Positions 11,084-23,494 are shown, counted from the first letter of the stretch. The stretch: DNA of 64,000 nucleotides from Bedellia somnulentella (GCA_963576735.1 OY755171.1:5394001-5458000); one strand, 5' to 3'. Translations and numbers: made by a program. The notes: generated by a model not told the origin, from the letters alone.

Positions 11084-12095
11084 TATTATATATAATTATA
11101 ATCTAATATCAATATTCTACTATTCAAATATTGAAGAAGAGTAGGTAAATGTACTATTTAAAAGACCATACATATATTGCAGATTGATAGCTGCAAAACA
11201 GGTATAACTTAGTATAACATCAATGTCCCGATGTGCAGAACAGTATATGTCCCTGTGTAAGTATATTAAGTTCTTTTACCTTAGAATGTATTTTCACATG
11301 TATTAACACTAAATAATGTGTAGTGTAGTGTGCTACCGGCCTTGCGAGGACATACAACTGGATTGAGGGCTAAGTGACAAGCGATTTTGGAACTATTCTA
11401 TGAATGTTTTTTTGTGGTTCGGTGTAAGTTTTGATGATACGATTAATTTAGTAATCGTATTAAGTTGAGACTAACCTATAACCAAATATTGAAGAAGAGT
11501 AGGTAAATTGATTATTTAAAAGTTCATACATGTATTTCAGATTGATAGCTACAAAACAGGTATAACTTAGTACAGCAGCAATGTATCAATGTATGTGCAG
11601 AAATTATATTAACTTCTTACTCTTATTAATAAAATATTTCTTTCTTTTTTCTTTATCTTGTGTAGTGGATAACAACACGTAGTCTAGTATGCTACCGGCC
11701 TTGCGAGGACATACAACTGGATTTAGGGTTAAGTTACAAGCGATTTTGGAAATGTTCTATTTTTAATAGTTCGGTGTAAGCTTTTTGACGATGTCTAATA
11801 ATTTAGTAAACAAAATATGTTGAGACTTGAGACCAACTCCAAACCAAATATTGAAACTGTAACTGGGAGGAGAAGATAAATTGATGTTTTAAAAGTGCAT
11901 TAATTATTTAAACTTTATTAAACTAAAAACTTTTATTACATTGATTTTTATATATAGGTAGTTTATGGATTACTTAATTTTGCTTTTACCTATTAAAGTT
12001 CTAGGATGATATAATATTTCGGTATTTTCTGACTTACTCAGTGATTGACCGACAATGTGGACTATTACGATTGGTTGTTGAAAGCTACCATTCCG

Positions 12096-12531
12096 AATTG
12101 GCCTAGACCTCGTTTTTAAACATATCCTTTTTATATATTAAATTGATTGATTGATTGATTAAATTGATTGACATCAAACTAAACCACTATGCTTAGCTAA
12201 AATATTGTAATTTTCAAAATAATTAATACATAAAAAGTGTCGTACTTAGATCAAACTGAGAAAGTATAGAGAGGTTCTTAGCCTTAGCTGAAATAAAAAA
12301 AAACATCGTGTGATTTGACCATATGTTTTTTATTTTTATTTTAGCTTAGGCTAAGAAACTCACCATACTTTCTCAGTTTCATCTAGGCAGTGACACTTTT
12401 TAATTATAATTTACTTTAAAAATTACAATATTTTAGATAAGCATTCTATAGGCAAAGTTGTTTGGTTTGATGTCTTTTATCAATTTAAAATATAAAAAGG
12501 GTATGTTTTAAAAACGAAGTCGAGGCCAATT
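12096..12531. mobile_element. MITE-like inverted-repeat element (436 bp)
   Basis: Arms of about 200 bp, AATTGGCCTAGACCTCGTTT on the left (12096) and the inverse ending GAGGCCAATT (12531), surround about 40 bp of AT-rich centre. The arms include 'gacatcaaac', 'tattgtaattttcaaa' and AACTGAGAAAGTAT. They differ at roughly one base in ten, so the element is old. A (GATT)n run has expanded only in the left arm. No coding capacity. Confidence 0.75.
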
Positions 12532-13360
12532 GAGAGACAAAAAAGAGACAGTTATAGGTGGTATATTATTGGAATGAGAAGTAATTATCAGAATATGATA
12601 TCTATACAAAGTTATGTAAAACGTTTTCTTACATTTTTGCCGGATGCCACACAGCATTTGTTGAAAACAAAGGTAGCCTTAGTTCATCCTTTCTGCATCA
12701 GCTATCTCTTAGTTGAAAAATCATTAAAATTAACAAAGATCTGGAACCAAAGTATTATAGGAATTGAGAATAAATATATAACTTTAAACTAAAAGTCGTC
12801 AACTGATCATTGTACCATACCCCATTGCACAATACTCAGTAGCGACCACGTCACGTTTCAGTATATACGTGAGACAAGATCACGTAAAACTATAGAAACA
12901 TTACATCTGGTGATATCTCAACATTAATTAGTCTAAGTAATTAAAATATTGTGTATCTGGTGGAATCTCTAGAACTTTAGTTTGTTCAGTGTTAAAGAAC
13001 TTGTCCGTAGCTTCGGTACAAAACTTGAATTGAATCTACATCTCTGAGTACTTTGGAAAGTTAAGAAGAAATTGATTGATAAGGATCTAAATCATTAAGG
13101 CACAGCCGCAATTAGAATGAGATAAACACAATGCATAGTTCCAATTTATGCCTTGTTACATTTTTTGGTTTGGCTTTATTTCTAAATTTTCGATGAAAGA
13201 CATTTACAAATTATATCGCAGCAGTTCGATTGATCCTTCAAAAAAAATGCGCGTAGATGGAGTATTAGGAGGTTTATCTTTAGCTGGTATTGTCAAGAAA
13301 TTCACTCAAAAAAATGTATGTTTATCATAGGGAAGGTATAAATTAAACACATAACAAGTT
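12532..13360. other. unassigned sequence
   Basis: A 72-codon frame at 12574-12792 (…RFLTFLPDATQHLLKTK…) has a faint resemblance to the thumb region of LINE reverse transcriptases, too weak to call. Nothing else recognised. Confidence 0.4.
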
Positions 13361-13411
13361 CACTGTGTAGTGTCAGCTTAGAATAGAACTACCCCTTATC
13401 CCCGGGCGAGC
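13361..13411 (+). repeat. SINE-A head fragment
   Basis: Only the first 50 bp of the family (CTGTGTAGTGTCAGCTTAG ...ACTACCCC) are present, then the sequence departs. Confidence 0.6.
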
Positions 13412-13861
13412 ATTTCGCCGCATATAATATTCTTATACGCATATAATATTCAAAGCAATGATTCCAACCCAAAAACGTCTGTCTCTATGTCATTTTCCCA
13501 ATTGAAATAATCAAAAAATGGTTGCCAACTTTGATGATTATATTTTGAATTATGAACAAAAAGATGACAATGATTAGTTCATAAATTTTTGAGAGAGGGA
13601 CTATATTAATAAATGTCATTAATAGTAAGGAAGTTAAGACGAAACATTCCCTAATGAATAAAACTAAATAAATAGCAGTCAAATTACTGACTGTTTTGAT
13701 CGTGTCAAGCTTCGATCATATATACAAACAGAACACGAAAAACGGCCCGGCCAAACAGTGCTTTTTTACATACACAAAAAGTAATAATATTGGAATTGAC
13801 GACGTCATCATAAATTAATTACGAACACACATACAACTTGATAACGTAGTTACATTTAATT

Positions 13862-14109
13862 GCTGTGTAGTGTCGGCTTAGAATAGCACTACCCCAATTC
13901 TTCCGGCAGGTGTACGTAAGAGGCGACTAACGGTATTGGGGCTTGAAAGGGATTTTTGGGCGATGCGGTTGGAGACCCATCACCAAAAACCCTTATTTTA
14001 ACATCTTTTCCCCACTTAACTTTCCAAAAGTGGCTGAGGAATTTCTGATTCCTTAGCTCTGGCTACCCCATCTAGGGATTTATAGCCGTGAGTATATGTA
14101 TGTATGTAT
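13862..14109 (+). mobile_element. SINE-A copy, near full length
   Basis: Head GCTGTGTAGTGTCGGC to tail CCGTGAGTATATG(TATG)n, all internal blocks present with few changes. Confidence 0.85.
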
Positions 14110-16148
14110 TAAATTAAAAATATTCAAATAAGTATTTTTTTGCTTTTGAACAAAAATATTTAAATGTACAAAGTCAACTCATACCGAATGGACTTGTTTA
14201 TTCTGAGAAATGGTTGAAAAGCAAACGAAATTTCCTCCACAACTAATCTCCGATAAAAACGGAGACTAATGAAAGGACGAAAGATGAAAAAGGAACAAAA
14301 CTAGGAAAATCTTCATTTATAGTCCATAAATATTCTAGTTTCGTGGAACAGTACAGCGGAGAAAAGCGAAAAATTGCGGTTAGAATCCGGAGCTAACCGG
14401 TTCTATGCAGATATTAAGGGGCGCCATCTTGTGTCGTCCAGACAAAACACATAAATCAAGTACGGTTTTAATAAAAAGACAGAATGACGAGCAGACAAAA
14501 GATTTTCACACGTTTGCAGTTGCTGGTTCAGATTTTCTGTATACATTTTTTAAAATTGTATGATATATGATCTGAATTTTCACCATGAAATAGAAACATC
14601 ATTTGCTTTCACAAAATGCTTTGGAAATTAGTAAATCCACGTTTTGGTAAACCATATTAGCAAACCATGTTGCAGCTTACATTAACACTACCCTATTCTT
14701 TGTGTGGGGTTCGTAGTTGATAGCTAAGAAAACTGGAGCGTTAATTTAATTCAGGGGTTATATGCTTGGTAAGAACTCATCAATCATCAGCAGCTTATTT
14801 TACCAACGTTTCCCCGTTTACTATCAAAATTAACTGAGGTATTATTGTAGATTCTTCTCCAATACTGTAGGTTAGTAAATAGTTAGATATTTTTTTAAAT
14901 AATGCATTATAACCTAGTTCGTATGTAGTGTTTTTATTGTCAAACGACAAATTGGGAAATAGATAGATGATAAATAGTTTGCATGAGCTTGCCATTTTAA
15001 CTACGCTAGTGTGTGAACGAACTAATGTATGAACATGATGGCAATATATGTGTAGCCAGAACACCAAGTGTCTCTTTGAAGTATACAGTAAAATTTTCAA
15101 GTTTACACTCAGACTATTCGACAAAATATGCAAATGATTTGAGAAAAGAATAACTGGCTCAGACCCGATTTAAGATTCAATCCCTCTGCATCTGCAATCG
15201 TATCTTCACTTTCAATACTCATCTTTTTTATATTATTTTATAATTTAATAAATAAACCAACAGCCTCAGAATGTTAAGTGAAATAATATTATCATAATTT
15301 TTATACTTCCGGCTCTTAAGCTTATAACAGGTTTGTATATATTACATTCTTAACTTTATATCATGTATTTTACAAATTACTCTTAATAATTCATTTAAAT
15401 AAAAACCATAAAAAACATAAATTATTCTACAAAAATATTTACAATAAGATTATCTTCTAAACTAATTATATTAAATAAAAAAATGGTTAATCAGTTTCAT
15501 AATAACTAAAAACAAACTGATAAAATTCAGTCATCATAAATTAAACTATATATCAAAACAGAACTATACTATAATTCCTAAATAACAATAATAATGATAA
15601 GGTAATTGAGAAAAAGTCGCCAATATTGTACTACGATTATTTTCAAAATCAATCACTTTCATTTCAACGTGGCTCTATTAGAAATTCGACACAAACTAAA
15701 ACTCTGTCGAAAAGAAGCACTACACATGCGATAAGCATCAGTCATTAACACTCCAGCCTTAGCCATTTTCCCTACTCCTTTGAGGATATTGCCATCAAGA
15801 ATTTTGATGAAAGACTCGTAGTTTTGGGTAAGGGTTACTTCCTATTTTGCAACTTTCACCAAACTTCATTCACATTCAAAGTAGCGTGAAATTTTTGACA
15901 AGTTCTGCTTTTGAAATGGAAGCGTGTAAATGCAGGAGTGAGTTATGTCGGTAGTTTTATACTCTTCATATGCAAATTGCTATTCAAAGTAACGGCGGAG
16001 TTATTTTGATATTATTTTAGTAAATATTAGTCTTAGGAGTAAAATAATATTAAAGCATAAATCATTCAATTTTAAAATTAGCATTGTATAAATTTAATCA
16101 TTAGAAAAGTCACCATAAGTAGGATTATAAACTATTTATATAGTATTT
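14110..16148. other. unassigned sequence
   Basis: About 2 kb without a repeat shared with other parts of the window. A 112-codon minus-strand frame (14795-15133) has no family signature. The stretch 15700-16000 is less AT-rich and shows no frame or RNA structure that I can support. Confidence 0.45.
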
Positions 16149-16362
16149 GCCACGTAGTGCCGGCTTAGAGTATCACTACCCTTTTCTAACCAGTGGTGTC
16201 GTAAGAGGCGACTATGAGTATGTAGCTTTTTTAAGTCGTTTTTTGTTTAAATGCTTTATGTCTGCCATCTTGTCCCCAAATGTGGCTGAGTTGCTTCTAG
16301 CTCTGAAACTCTGGCTACCCCTTTTTGGGATTTATGGCCGTGAGTAAATGCATGTTTGTATG
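16149..16362 (+). mobile_element. SINE-A copy, diverged
   Basis: GCCACGTAGTGCCGGCTTAG head; the middle is shortened; tail GGCCGTGAGTAAATGCATG. Old copy. Confidence 0.75.
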
Positions 16363-16734
16363 TTTATAAATATTCTTATAAGGATTCACTCATTTTACAT
16401 CTGCATGGTCTAAAGTAAAAAAATCAAGGTGGAATCTTTAATTAAATATATGGTATCAATCAAGTAAATTGTCCTATTTTTTATCTTTCAAAGGCGGAGT
16501 TGTTCATATTCATTAATTAAATAGCGCAATTTTTTTAATTAACTGTTAGACAGAATTTCGAATTCGAGTTTTAATTTCATTAGTTTTTTTTTATCTCAAC
16601 AACATCAAATTTCAGTGTTGTATGTCGTATAATTATAGATAGATAGTAAAGTACTTCATATTTTTTTCACATTTGAATCTGCTTTACTTAATATAAGAAA
16701 ATATAATTTTGAAGTGAATATATAAATTTAAACT

Positions 16735-17083
16735 CAAACGTTCACGCCGTTTATCCCCCAAGGGGTTGGCAGAGGTACTAGTACTTCTGAACACCACATG
16801 GTATTGTCACCTGGTTTTTAGAATGCTTTGCTTAGACAGTGTACTCACGTGATAGTAGGCAGGCCTATCGCCGTTTGGTACGACTACACTGTCATATGAC
16901 TAAGTATACCTTTAGCCATGTGGGTTCCCTCACGATGTTTTCCTCAACGTTGACAACCATGATAAATTAACCACACATATGACTTTAGAATAGACAAATT
17001 GGTGTAAGCCCCAAAAGGGATTTGAACCCTCAACGTATGCACGATAAGCAGTGCTCTACCCTCTGAGCTATAACGGTTGTGTT
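16735..17083 (-). mobile_element. SINE-B copy, full length
   Basis: Minus-strand order: tRNA-like head (A-box region TAGCTCAGAGGGTAGAGCAC, B box GGTTCAAATCC) at about 17083-17010, body with GTGGTTAATTTATCATGG, and end GGCGTGAACGTTTGAG at 16735. The tRNA head shows it is Pol III-derived. Confidence 0.8.
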
Positions 17084-17154
17084 CTGTATGTCACTAATTA
17101 AACAAACAATCGAATTTCATTTTGGTGGTGGTAAGGGTAATAGTTATTAGATTA

Positions 17155-17388
17155 ATGCATGCATATACTCACGGCTGTAAATCCCTAGAAGTGGTAGCCA
17201 GAGCTAAGGAATGAGAAACTCTTCAGCCACTTTTGGAAAGTTGAGTGGGGTAAAGATGGTAAAATAAAGGTTATTGGTGATGGGTCTCCAACCGCATCGC
17301 CCAAAAATCTCTTAAAAGCCCCAATACCTTACGTACACCCACCGGCAGAAATGGGGTAGTGCTATTCTAAGCCGACACTATACAGCAA
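17155..17388 (-). mobile_element. SINE-A copy
   Basis: All main blocks are present from (TGCA/TATG) tail to CTGTATAGTGTCGGC head. Confidence 0.8.
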
Positions 17389-17727
17389 TATTAGATTAAA
17401 TGGTTTTCTTTTTTCATGTAGAAGCACTGTATATTTTTATTAGTCGTATATTGATAGAACCTTTCCGACCAGCCTTGGCTTCACATGATCTTAATATAGC
17501 AATATTGATAACGTGCCTCGTTTTAGGAAGAGTTCAATAAGGTACACGTTTTTTTTAACACGCTTTACCTTCAGCTTGTATGTATGTATTTTTATATTTA
17601 TGTTATTTTCGCGAAATTTGTACATTTATTGAGATTTAGTAACAATATAATAATATCATAGGTTCATCCTATTATCCTGATTAGGGTCGCCAGGATTAAG
17701 TTATTTCACTTTTTAGGTTAAAGTAAT

Positions 17728-17981
17728 AATCACTTTAACATACATACATACATACATATACTCACGGCTATAAATTCCTTAACGGGGTAGCCAGAGCTTT
17801 GGAATGAGAAACTCCTAAGCCACTTTTGGAAGTTGAGTGGGGAAAAGATGGTAATAATAAATAATTGTTGGTGACGGGTCTCCAACCACATCGCCCAAAA
17901 ATTACTTCAAAAGCCCCTATACCCTTAGTCGCCTTTTACGATCACCGACGGGTAGAAATGGGGTAGTGTTAATCACTTTAA
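17728..17981 (-). mobile_element. 5'-truncated SINE-A with 11-bp target duplication
   Basis: SINE 17739-17970 ends inside the head at GGGGTAGTG. AATCACTTTAA is repeated at 17728-17738 and 17971-17981. The right-hand flank is itself SINE-A sequence, so a young copy landed at the edge of an older one. Confidence 0.8.
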
Positions 17982-18062
17982 AAGCCCCAAATATCTTTAT
18001 TTGCCTCGACAGTCACAAGAAGAAATTGGTTAATGCTATTCTAAGCTAATATTACACAGCAA
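17971..18062 (-). repeat. old SINE-A 5' part
   Basis: Contains the inverse of the GGGGCTTTTAAAG and AAATAAAG regions and the head (AAGCTAATATTACACAGCA). It served as the insertion site for the younger copy to its left. Confidence 0.65.
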
Positions 18063-19107
18063 TGTGATGTACAATTGATTAATATGCATTTACGCAGGCG
18101 AAAGCACTAACCCTTCTTACATGAATTAAGTGCCAAAGCCAAAAGTAAATTATCTGATAAATTTCTTAATATAAAAAAAAAACTGTGGCATAACATGCAC
18201 CGGAAACTTTAATATTTTAATATAACTTGTTAACATACAGTTTCCATATAAAAAACTTTCGCGTACCAAGATTTAATCAAAGGCTATGCTTATGAAACAG
18301 CTTGGCTTGAGCTTTCAATGCTATCTTCCTTGAGTTTCCCAGTCGCTTTTTACTGATCTCTTGGCATTCAACATTTATTTATACAAACTGGTTCGCAATC
18401 AGCTAAGTGCTGCGCTAAGAGAGTAATGAGTAGGATTTTAACTTTTAATTTGTTTAACTTTGAATGTTTTGGTAATAACATTTTGATTAGATTTGTATGT
18501 TTATTAGTAAACTGTGTTGGAAAGGTTATGTAGAGATGAATATATACTTTTTTGGATTAGGTTGAATTTGAGTGCTGTCAGTGCGCGTTTATAAAAACTG
18601 TCACGTATTTTTAAATCAATTGACGGTTTGATCGATTTATACGACACTTTCACCGATATAGAGTACTCATGAAGGGTTACCTGAATACTAGAAATTTTAT
18701 AGTTGCCTCATTTTATTGACTTTTTAATTTCCAATGGGACCTGCTTAGATGTATCCTTTGTTTTTGTGAAGTATTGATAAACAATAAACGACTTTGTTTT
18801 TATTCCAAAGCAAATTAAGGCCGAATCAGTAAAAAAACGTAACTTAAATGTTATCCTGAAGTAAAAGTATACCAACTTTGTGCCATTTCTCAAACTTGGA
18901 ATTAAAAAATTTTGAAGGATGGCTTTCGCCAACTAATCACGTGAACATAATTCGTTTATTTTTATATTAATATTTTGTATTTTAATATTTTATACTCGCA
19001 TTAGTGCTTTTTTGCCGCATAATCGAGGTAATCCTTTTTTAATGAAAATGTTCCTCTTTTCTATAAATGCTTCTTTCTTTCCTATGTCTTAAGTGCGCAC
19101 TTGAACA
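18063..19107. other. unassigned AT-rich sequence
   Basis: A 74-codon minus-strand frame (18708-18932) lacks any recognisable motif. No repeats from the rest of the window. Confidence 0.45.
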
Positions 19108-19452
19108 ATGTGCGTACTCTCATATATCGGAGGCACATATTGCATCCAAAAACTAAATTCCAGCAGTCAACTTCAACGCACACATTTCAATTTCACTAAT
19201 AAAACCATTGCTAGAACAGTCATATCCGGCCCATCGCAAATCCATCGAAACGCCAACCAAAATTCCATTAGACAAAATGACATTTGCTATGTGGCTAATT
19301 GCTTCGGGACGGATTTCCCCATCAGTTTCCCGATTAACATTATTACTGATTTTGACGCGAACTACAATATTGACCGCGCTGTGACGTCACAGGAGCTTAG
19401 CCGCGCTTGCTTAGTATGCAACAATCGCGTTGGGGATATTTCATTGACTTAA
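19108..19452 (+). other. 114-codon open frame in a GC-richer island, unknown
   Basis: The stretch 19130-19510 is clearly less AT-rich than its surroundings and holds an ATG-started frame ending at 19452, with several Cys (including CYVANCFG and CLVCNN). I recognise no family, there is no signal peptide, and it lies outside known repeats. It could be an exon, a decayed transposon gene or chance. Confidence 0.25.
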
Positions 19453-19723
19453 TGGAAGGCCACGGGAAGTAAATGAGGTGCGGATATTTTCCAAGCTAAT
19501 TCAGACTGGAAAAAGCTGTTTGTTTCATTTTGTAATCTCGGTTATGTTAGTTAGTCATCGTTTGTTAGTATAATAAAAAAAATTAGATTTATTAATTGCT
19601 ACATACCAAAATAAGACAAAGTTACACTCGCATACATTTAGGAACACTCAACAATCAACATAATAAAAGTAAACGTGCATTTCATAAGAAAATCACCAAT
19701 GGAATACAGCACATTAAACACAT

Positions 19724-19994
19724 ATACTAAATACATACATACATACATATACTCACGGCCATAAATCCCTAGAAGGGGTAGCCAGAGCTAAGGAATTAGA
19801 AATTCCTCAGCCACCTTTGGAAAATTGAGTGGTGTAAAGATGGTAAAGTAAAGGTTGTTGGTGATGGGTCTCCAACCGCATCGCCCAAAAATCCCTTAAA
19901 AGCCCGAATACCGTTAGTCGCCTCTTACGTACACCCATCGGTAGAAACGGGGTAGTGCTATTCTAAGCCGACACTACACGGCAAATACTAAATA
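19724..19994 (-). mobile_element. SINE-A copy with 10-bp target duplication
   Basis: Full-length, little-diverged copy (19734-19984). ATACTAAATA is repeated on both sides (19724-19733, 19985-19994). TGCCGTGTAGTGTCGGC head and four TATG units in the tail. Confidence 0.85.
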
Positions 19995-20067
19995 TTTATA
20001 TATAATACATTTAATATAAGTTTGCTAGTACTTAAATTTGTCTCTAAGTGTGGGCAGGGCTACTAAT

Positions 20068-20150
20068 GCATACTTACATACACTGATACACTGACGCCAT
20101 TAGTTCCAGTTGGAGTAGGCGGCGACTATTAGTCAGTAGCAGTAGTAAGA
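20068..20150 (-). mobile_element. RTE-like LINE tail fragment
   Basis: Inverse of the family's ...CTACTCCAACTGGAACTAATGGCGTCAG... tail, followed by TATG-like units. Degraded. Confidence 0.5.
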
Positions 20151-20407
20151 ACTTTTTTAAACTTAATATTATGTTGTTTCAGCGTTAAGAAAACGTTGTT
20201 TTTTAATATATCAATGGAATTTATAATCTTACAATGATTATTATTATTCACATAATGAGAGTTGACAAGTAAAAGACTCATGTTTTATAACCGATCAATC
20301 CTCCTTGCTGGTGTGGATCAATTATAACATAACTATGATAACTCTATACATAAAATATTTGAAATAATAATTTGTAAATACATACATACATATTTATTTA
20401 TTTATTT

Positions 20408-20658
20408 GCTCTGTAGTGTCGGCTTAGAATAGCACTACCCCATTTCTTCCGGTGGGTGTACGTAAGAGGCAACTAACGGTATTGGGGCTTTTTAAGGAAT
20501 TTTGGGCGATGCGGTTGGAGACCCATCACCAACAACCTTTATTTTACCATCTTTACCTCACGCATCTTCCAAAAGTGTTTGAGGAATTTCTGATTCGTTA
20601 GCTCTGGCTACCCCTTCTAGGGATTTATAGCCGTGAGTATATGTATGTATGTATGTAT
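20408..20658 (+). mobile_element. SINE-A copy, near full length
   Basis: GCTCTGTAGTGTCGGC head to CCGTGAGTATATG(TATG)n. Few differences from the family consensus. Confidence 0.85.
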
Positions 20659-21034
20659 TATAATTATTTGATTGCAAGTTCAATTGTTCTATATTTCAGG
20701 TTTCATTCAATAGCTTACTCTTCCTTTTTTAACTCGTGTGTTTTTGCACCCATAACTTGACCTGTGATTATTATTATTTAAGGGTACTTATAAGCTTACG
20801 GTGACAAATACGTACATGTAAACCAGACAGTGGTGTTGTTAATTCAAAAGTTGATACCAAAGTTAAATACAAAATACCGCATTGTGTAGTCCTTAGCTCT
20901 TTAATTTCAGACGTGGACCTCTTAAGAGGGTACGTGACAGCTCGGGGGTCCTATTCTCAGTTTGGCTCGGTTCAAAACGAGTCCAATTTTCTACCATTCT
21001 CATATTTCATTATATGACTTATCGTACTCATTCA

Positions 21035-21165
21035 TGTATACTTACTTACTTACTTATACTTACGCCCATTGTTCCCATTGGGGTAAGCAGAGACTATCGA
21101 TCGCCACTTAGTACGATCTTGACAAATCTCTCTTGCTTCCCTTACATTCATTAATCATTACATAC
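21035..21165 (-). mobile_element. RTE-like LINE tail with coding remnant
   Basis: Inverse reads ...AAGATCGTACTAAGTGGCG ATCGATAGTCTCTGCTTACC CCAATGGGAACAATGGGCGT..., i.e. the RxxKWRSIVSAYPNGN end and the short 3' UTR, then a degenerate (TAAG)n tail. Confidence 0.6.
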
Positions 21166-21710
21166 ATTTGTATTTTTTTCTTAAAACAGCATTACCACAG
21201 TTCTCCACCTGGGCATCACACGAGATGACTAGGAACTTAAGTAATTTATGAGCAACGTGGCTGGAAAAACAATAAAAAAAAAATCTTTTGTATATTGATC
21301 TGTACTAAGGTTAATTTTAGAAGTTTTCAAGATATTGCGTGGTACAAAACTGCCATCTCCTACGCACTTACTTAACATCGTATACTGTCATGTCATTCTC
21401 AACGATATCGGTTCAAAAACAACGCCCTGGCTAGGCCTCATAATTTTACTTCAAAATAGGTTACCTGTTTATCTTGCAAATCTTGATATTTTCTGCGTCG
21501 TAGCAGCGTATCTACTATGACTATCCAACGAAAATAAAAGTAATAAGTTTTTAAACGGAACAAAAGGTAATGAGAAAAGCAATGTCAGTATGACTAGTTC
21601 CTATGTTTTTAACCTGTTTATTTAACAACTATTTCCGTACAGTCTTAAAAGCTCATATTTGTTAACAATTAACCTTGTGTACCAAATGTTTGTTCGGAGT
21701 AGGAATTAGG
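21166..21710. other. unassigned sequence
   Basis: No family recognised; a 61-codon frame (21335-21520) shows no motif. Confidence 0.45.
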
Positions 21711-21955
21711 GTGCCGTGTAGTCCCGGCTAACAATGTCACTACCCCTTTTTACCAACGGATGTCGTAAGAGGCGACTAAGGTTATCGGTCTTTTAAATGA
21801 TATTTGAGAGATGCGGTATGGGACCCATCACCAACGATTCTCTATTTCTACCATCTTCTCCTCTTTCAACTTATAAATGGAGCTGTGGAGTTTTCAGCTC
21901 TGAAGATCTGGTTACCTCTTTTTGGTTTTTATGGGGGGTACATCGTGATGTACGT
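21711..21955 (+). mobile_element. SINE-A copy, strongly diverged
   Basis: GTGCCGTGTAGTCCCGGC head, GTCGTAAGAGGCGACTAAGG core and 'gttacctctttttgg' near the end. The tail is lost. Confidence 0.7.
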
Positions 21956-22261
21956 TCTTACCTACCTAGACTTAAAGCACTTTAACACGGACCTTTAATT
22001 TATATATAGACAAAAACATCAGACGCATACCAAACATTTAATGAAACACTACTATTCGTTTACTCACGCATATTAGGGATAATGTAAGTAGAGACGAAAA
22101 TAATACATCTTCATTTCGCCTGAAACCTAATAAAATATAGTCCTAATAATATATAACATTAGATAAGTTTAGTGTCTAATTTTATCTTCTTATCTAGTGT
22201 TTCAACAGTGCCAAACAAGAGAAGGTTTTCGTATCTTGTGATTTCCGGCACCGGTTTTTCA

Positions 22262-22684
22262 ATTTGGTATGATACATATTTCTATGCTTATTCTTCTTCT
22301 TAAAGTGCCGCTCCATCATTGGAGGTTGGCAATCAGCTCTTTGCAACGCTCTCTGTTCATGCATGTTCTGAACAATTCTTCCACGGTTTTTAAGCCGGTC
22401 CATTCTTTGATGTTGCACAACCATGACATCTTCCTTCTTCCTGGCCTTCTTTTTCCTTCTATTTTTCCCATCATTATGGTGTGTAGTAGCGTGTAGCGTT
22501 CGTGCCGCAAAACGTGTCCCAAGTAAGAGACTTTGCGCTGCTTGATGGTACTCACGAGTTCGACCTTTTTACGTATGCGTCTGAGGACTTCGACGTTAGT
22601 GAGTTTATCCGTCCAGCTAATACGGAGCATCCGTCTGTAGCACCACATCTCAAATGCTTCAAGTCTCTTTCTCAGGTCATTATT
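22262..22684 (-). pseudogene. 5'-truncated LINE, reverse-transcriptase C-terminus
   Basis: Minus-strand translation from about 22678 gives LRKRLEAFEMWCYRRMLRIS followed by WTDKLTNVEVLRRI, TIKQRKVSYLGHVLRH, KIEGKRRPGRRKMSWL and a stop after ELIANLQ at 22316. This is the C-terminal domain that follows the reverse transcriptase in many insect RTE-like LINEs. The reverse transcriptase and endonuclease are missing, as after incomplete reverse transcription. The 110 remaining codons have no internal stop, so the copy is not very old. The short 3' UTR (to about 22262) ends without a clear (TATG) tail, so it may be a different RTE family from the one at 8399 and 62962. Confidence 0.8.
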
Positions 22685-22795
22685 ATTAACTTAAAAATAT
22701 AATAAAATATATAACTGGTTTTCTAAATGAATAATACTTCCAGTTAAATAATAACTAAGGCTATGAATAGTTGTAAAGTTTGTAAGTAAGTAAGT

Positions 22796-22960
22796 AGTAA
22801 TGTCGGCTTAGAAAAGTAGAAATTAATTTCTACCCATTGTCTTCGTACGAGCTGAGAATGTGGCTGTGACAAATAAGCTGTCATAACCCATCCGCTATTT
22901 TAATACTTCTCTACACTTCTTCCAAAAGTGACCAAATTCTTAAATCTTATTGCTAAGCTA
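22796..22960 (+). repeat. very old SINE-A copy
   Basis: Only short blocks remain (AATGTCGGCTTAGAA, CTTCCAAAAGTG). Called mainly from their order and spacing. Confidence 0.45.
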
Positions 22961-22989
22961 ACCTAGTATTTATGGTTGTAATAATATTT

Positions 22990-23090
22990 ATGTAAGTACT
23001 GTAATTAATGTGAGGAAAACCAGATTTTATCAAGATCGTATGAGGTGCTGACCGATATACTCTGCTTACCCCAATAATAAATAAATGACA
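22990..23090 (+). mobile_element. RTE-like LINE tail, degraded
   Basis: 'aagatcgtatgaggtgctgac' and 'tatactctgcttaccccaat' match the C-terminal codons and tail of the RTE-like family with many changes. Confidence 0.45.
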
Positions 23091-23494
23091 ACAAAATTCA
23101 AAAGAAAATAATAATTGGGCCGTCTTTAACATCCTATTCTACTAATAGAAAAACTTTTTAATTATGTTATTGCAACCAAATTCTTTGGCATAAATTTTAA
23201 GGTTTGATAACGTTATGAAATATTGTGTTTATCAAATATTTTCTGTCGCGACCCCATGTTTATTTTGATGATATATTGCTTAAAGTTATATTAAATTAAT
23301 TAAAAAAGTTTTAGTATCAGTCATTGTCAGTGATTCTGTGCCGTTCCATCTTATTTGCCTAGCTGAGGTATTTTAGTAAAAACAATTTATCATTTATTGT
23401 ATATTTGCTGTATATTGTGAGCTTACATGCTCTTTTATTCTTTATACTTCGGACTTCCACCTTCATAAGAGCGTTTTTGATTTGGATTTCAAAC

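Larger units (their letters stand above)
9838..11920 (+). repeat. tandem array of three about 350-480-bp units, split by a Helitron
   Basis: Units start near 9838, 11306 and 11662. Each holds TGCTACCGGCCTTGCGAGG followed by ACATACAACTGGATT, then 'ggtgtaagttttgatgatacg' type sequence and 'attgaagaagagtaggtaaa'. Core-to-core spacing is about 1457 bp (480 bp once the 977-bp Helitron is removed) and 360 bp. The third unit fades out after about 11905. Function unknown; no coding frame spans a unit. Confidence 0.8.

Noticed and set aside
12574..12792. 72-codon frame with faint similarity to a LINE reverse-transcriptase thumb
   Set aside because: The match is limited to scattered hydrophobic positions and has no neighbouring reverse-transcriptase block.
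14795..15133. 112-codon minus-strand frame
   Set aside because: No motif, AT-rich codons, no splice or conserved context; a frame of this size is possible by chance in 64 kb.
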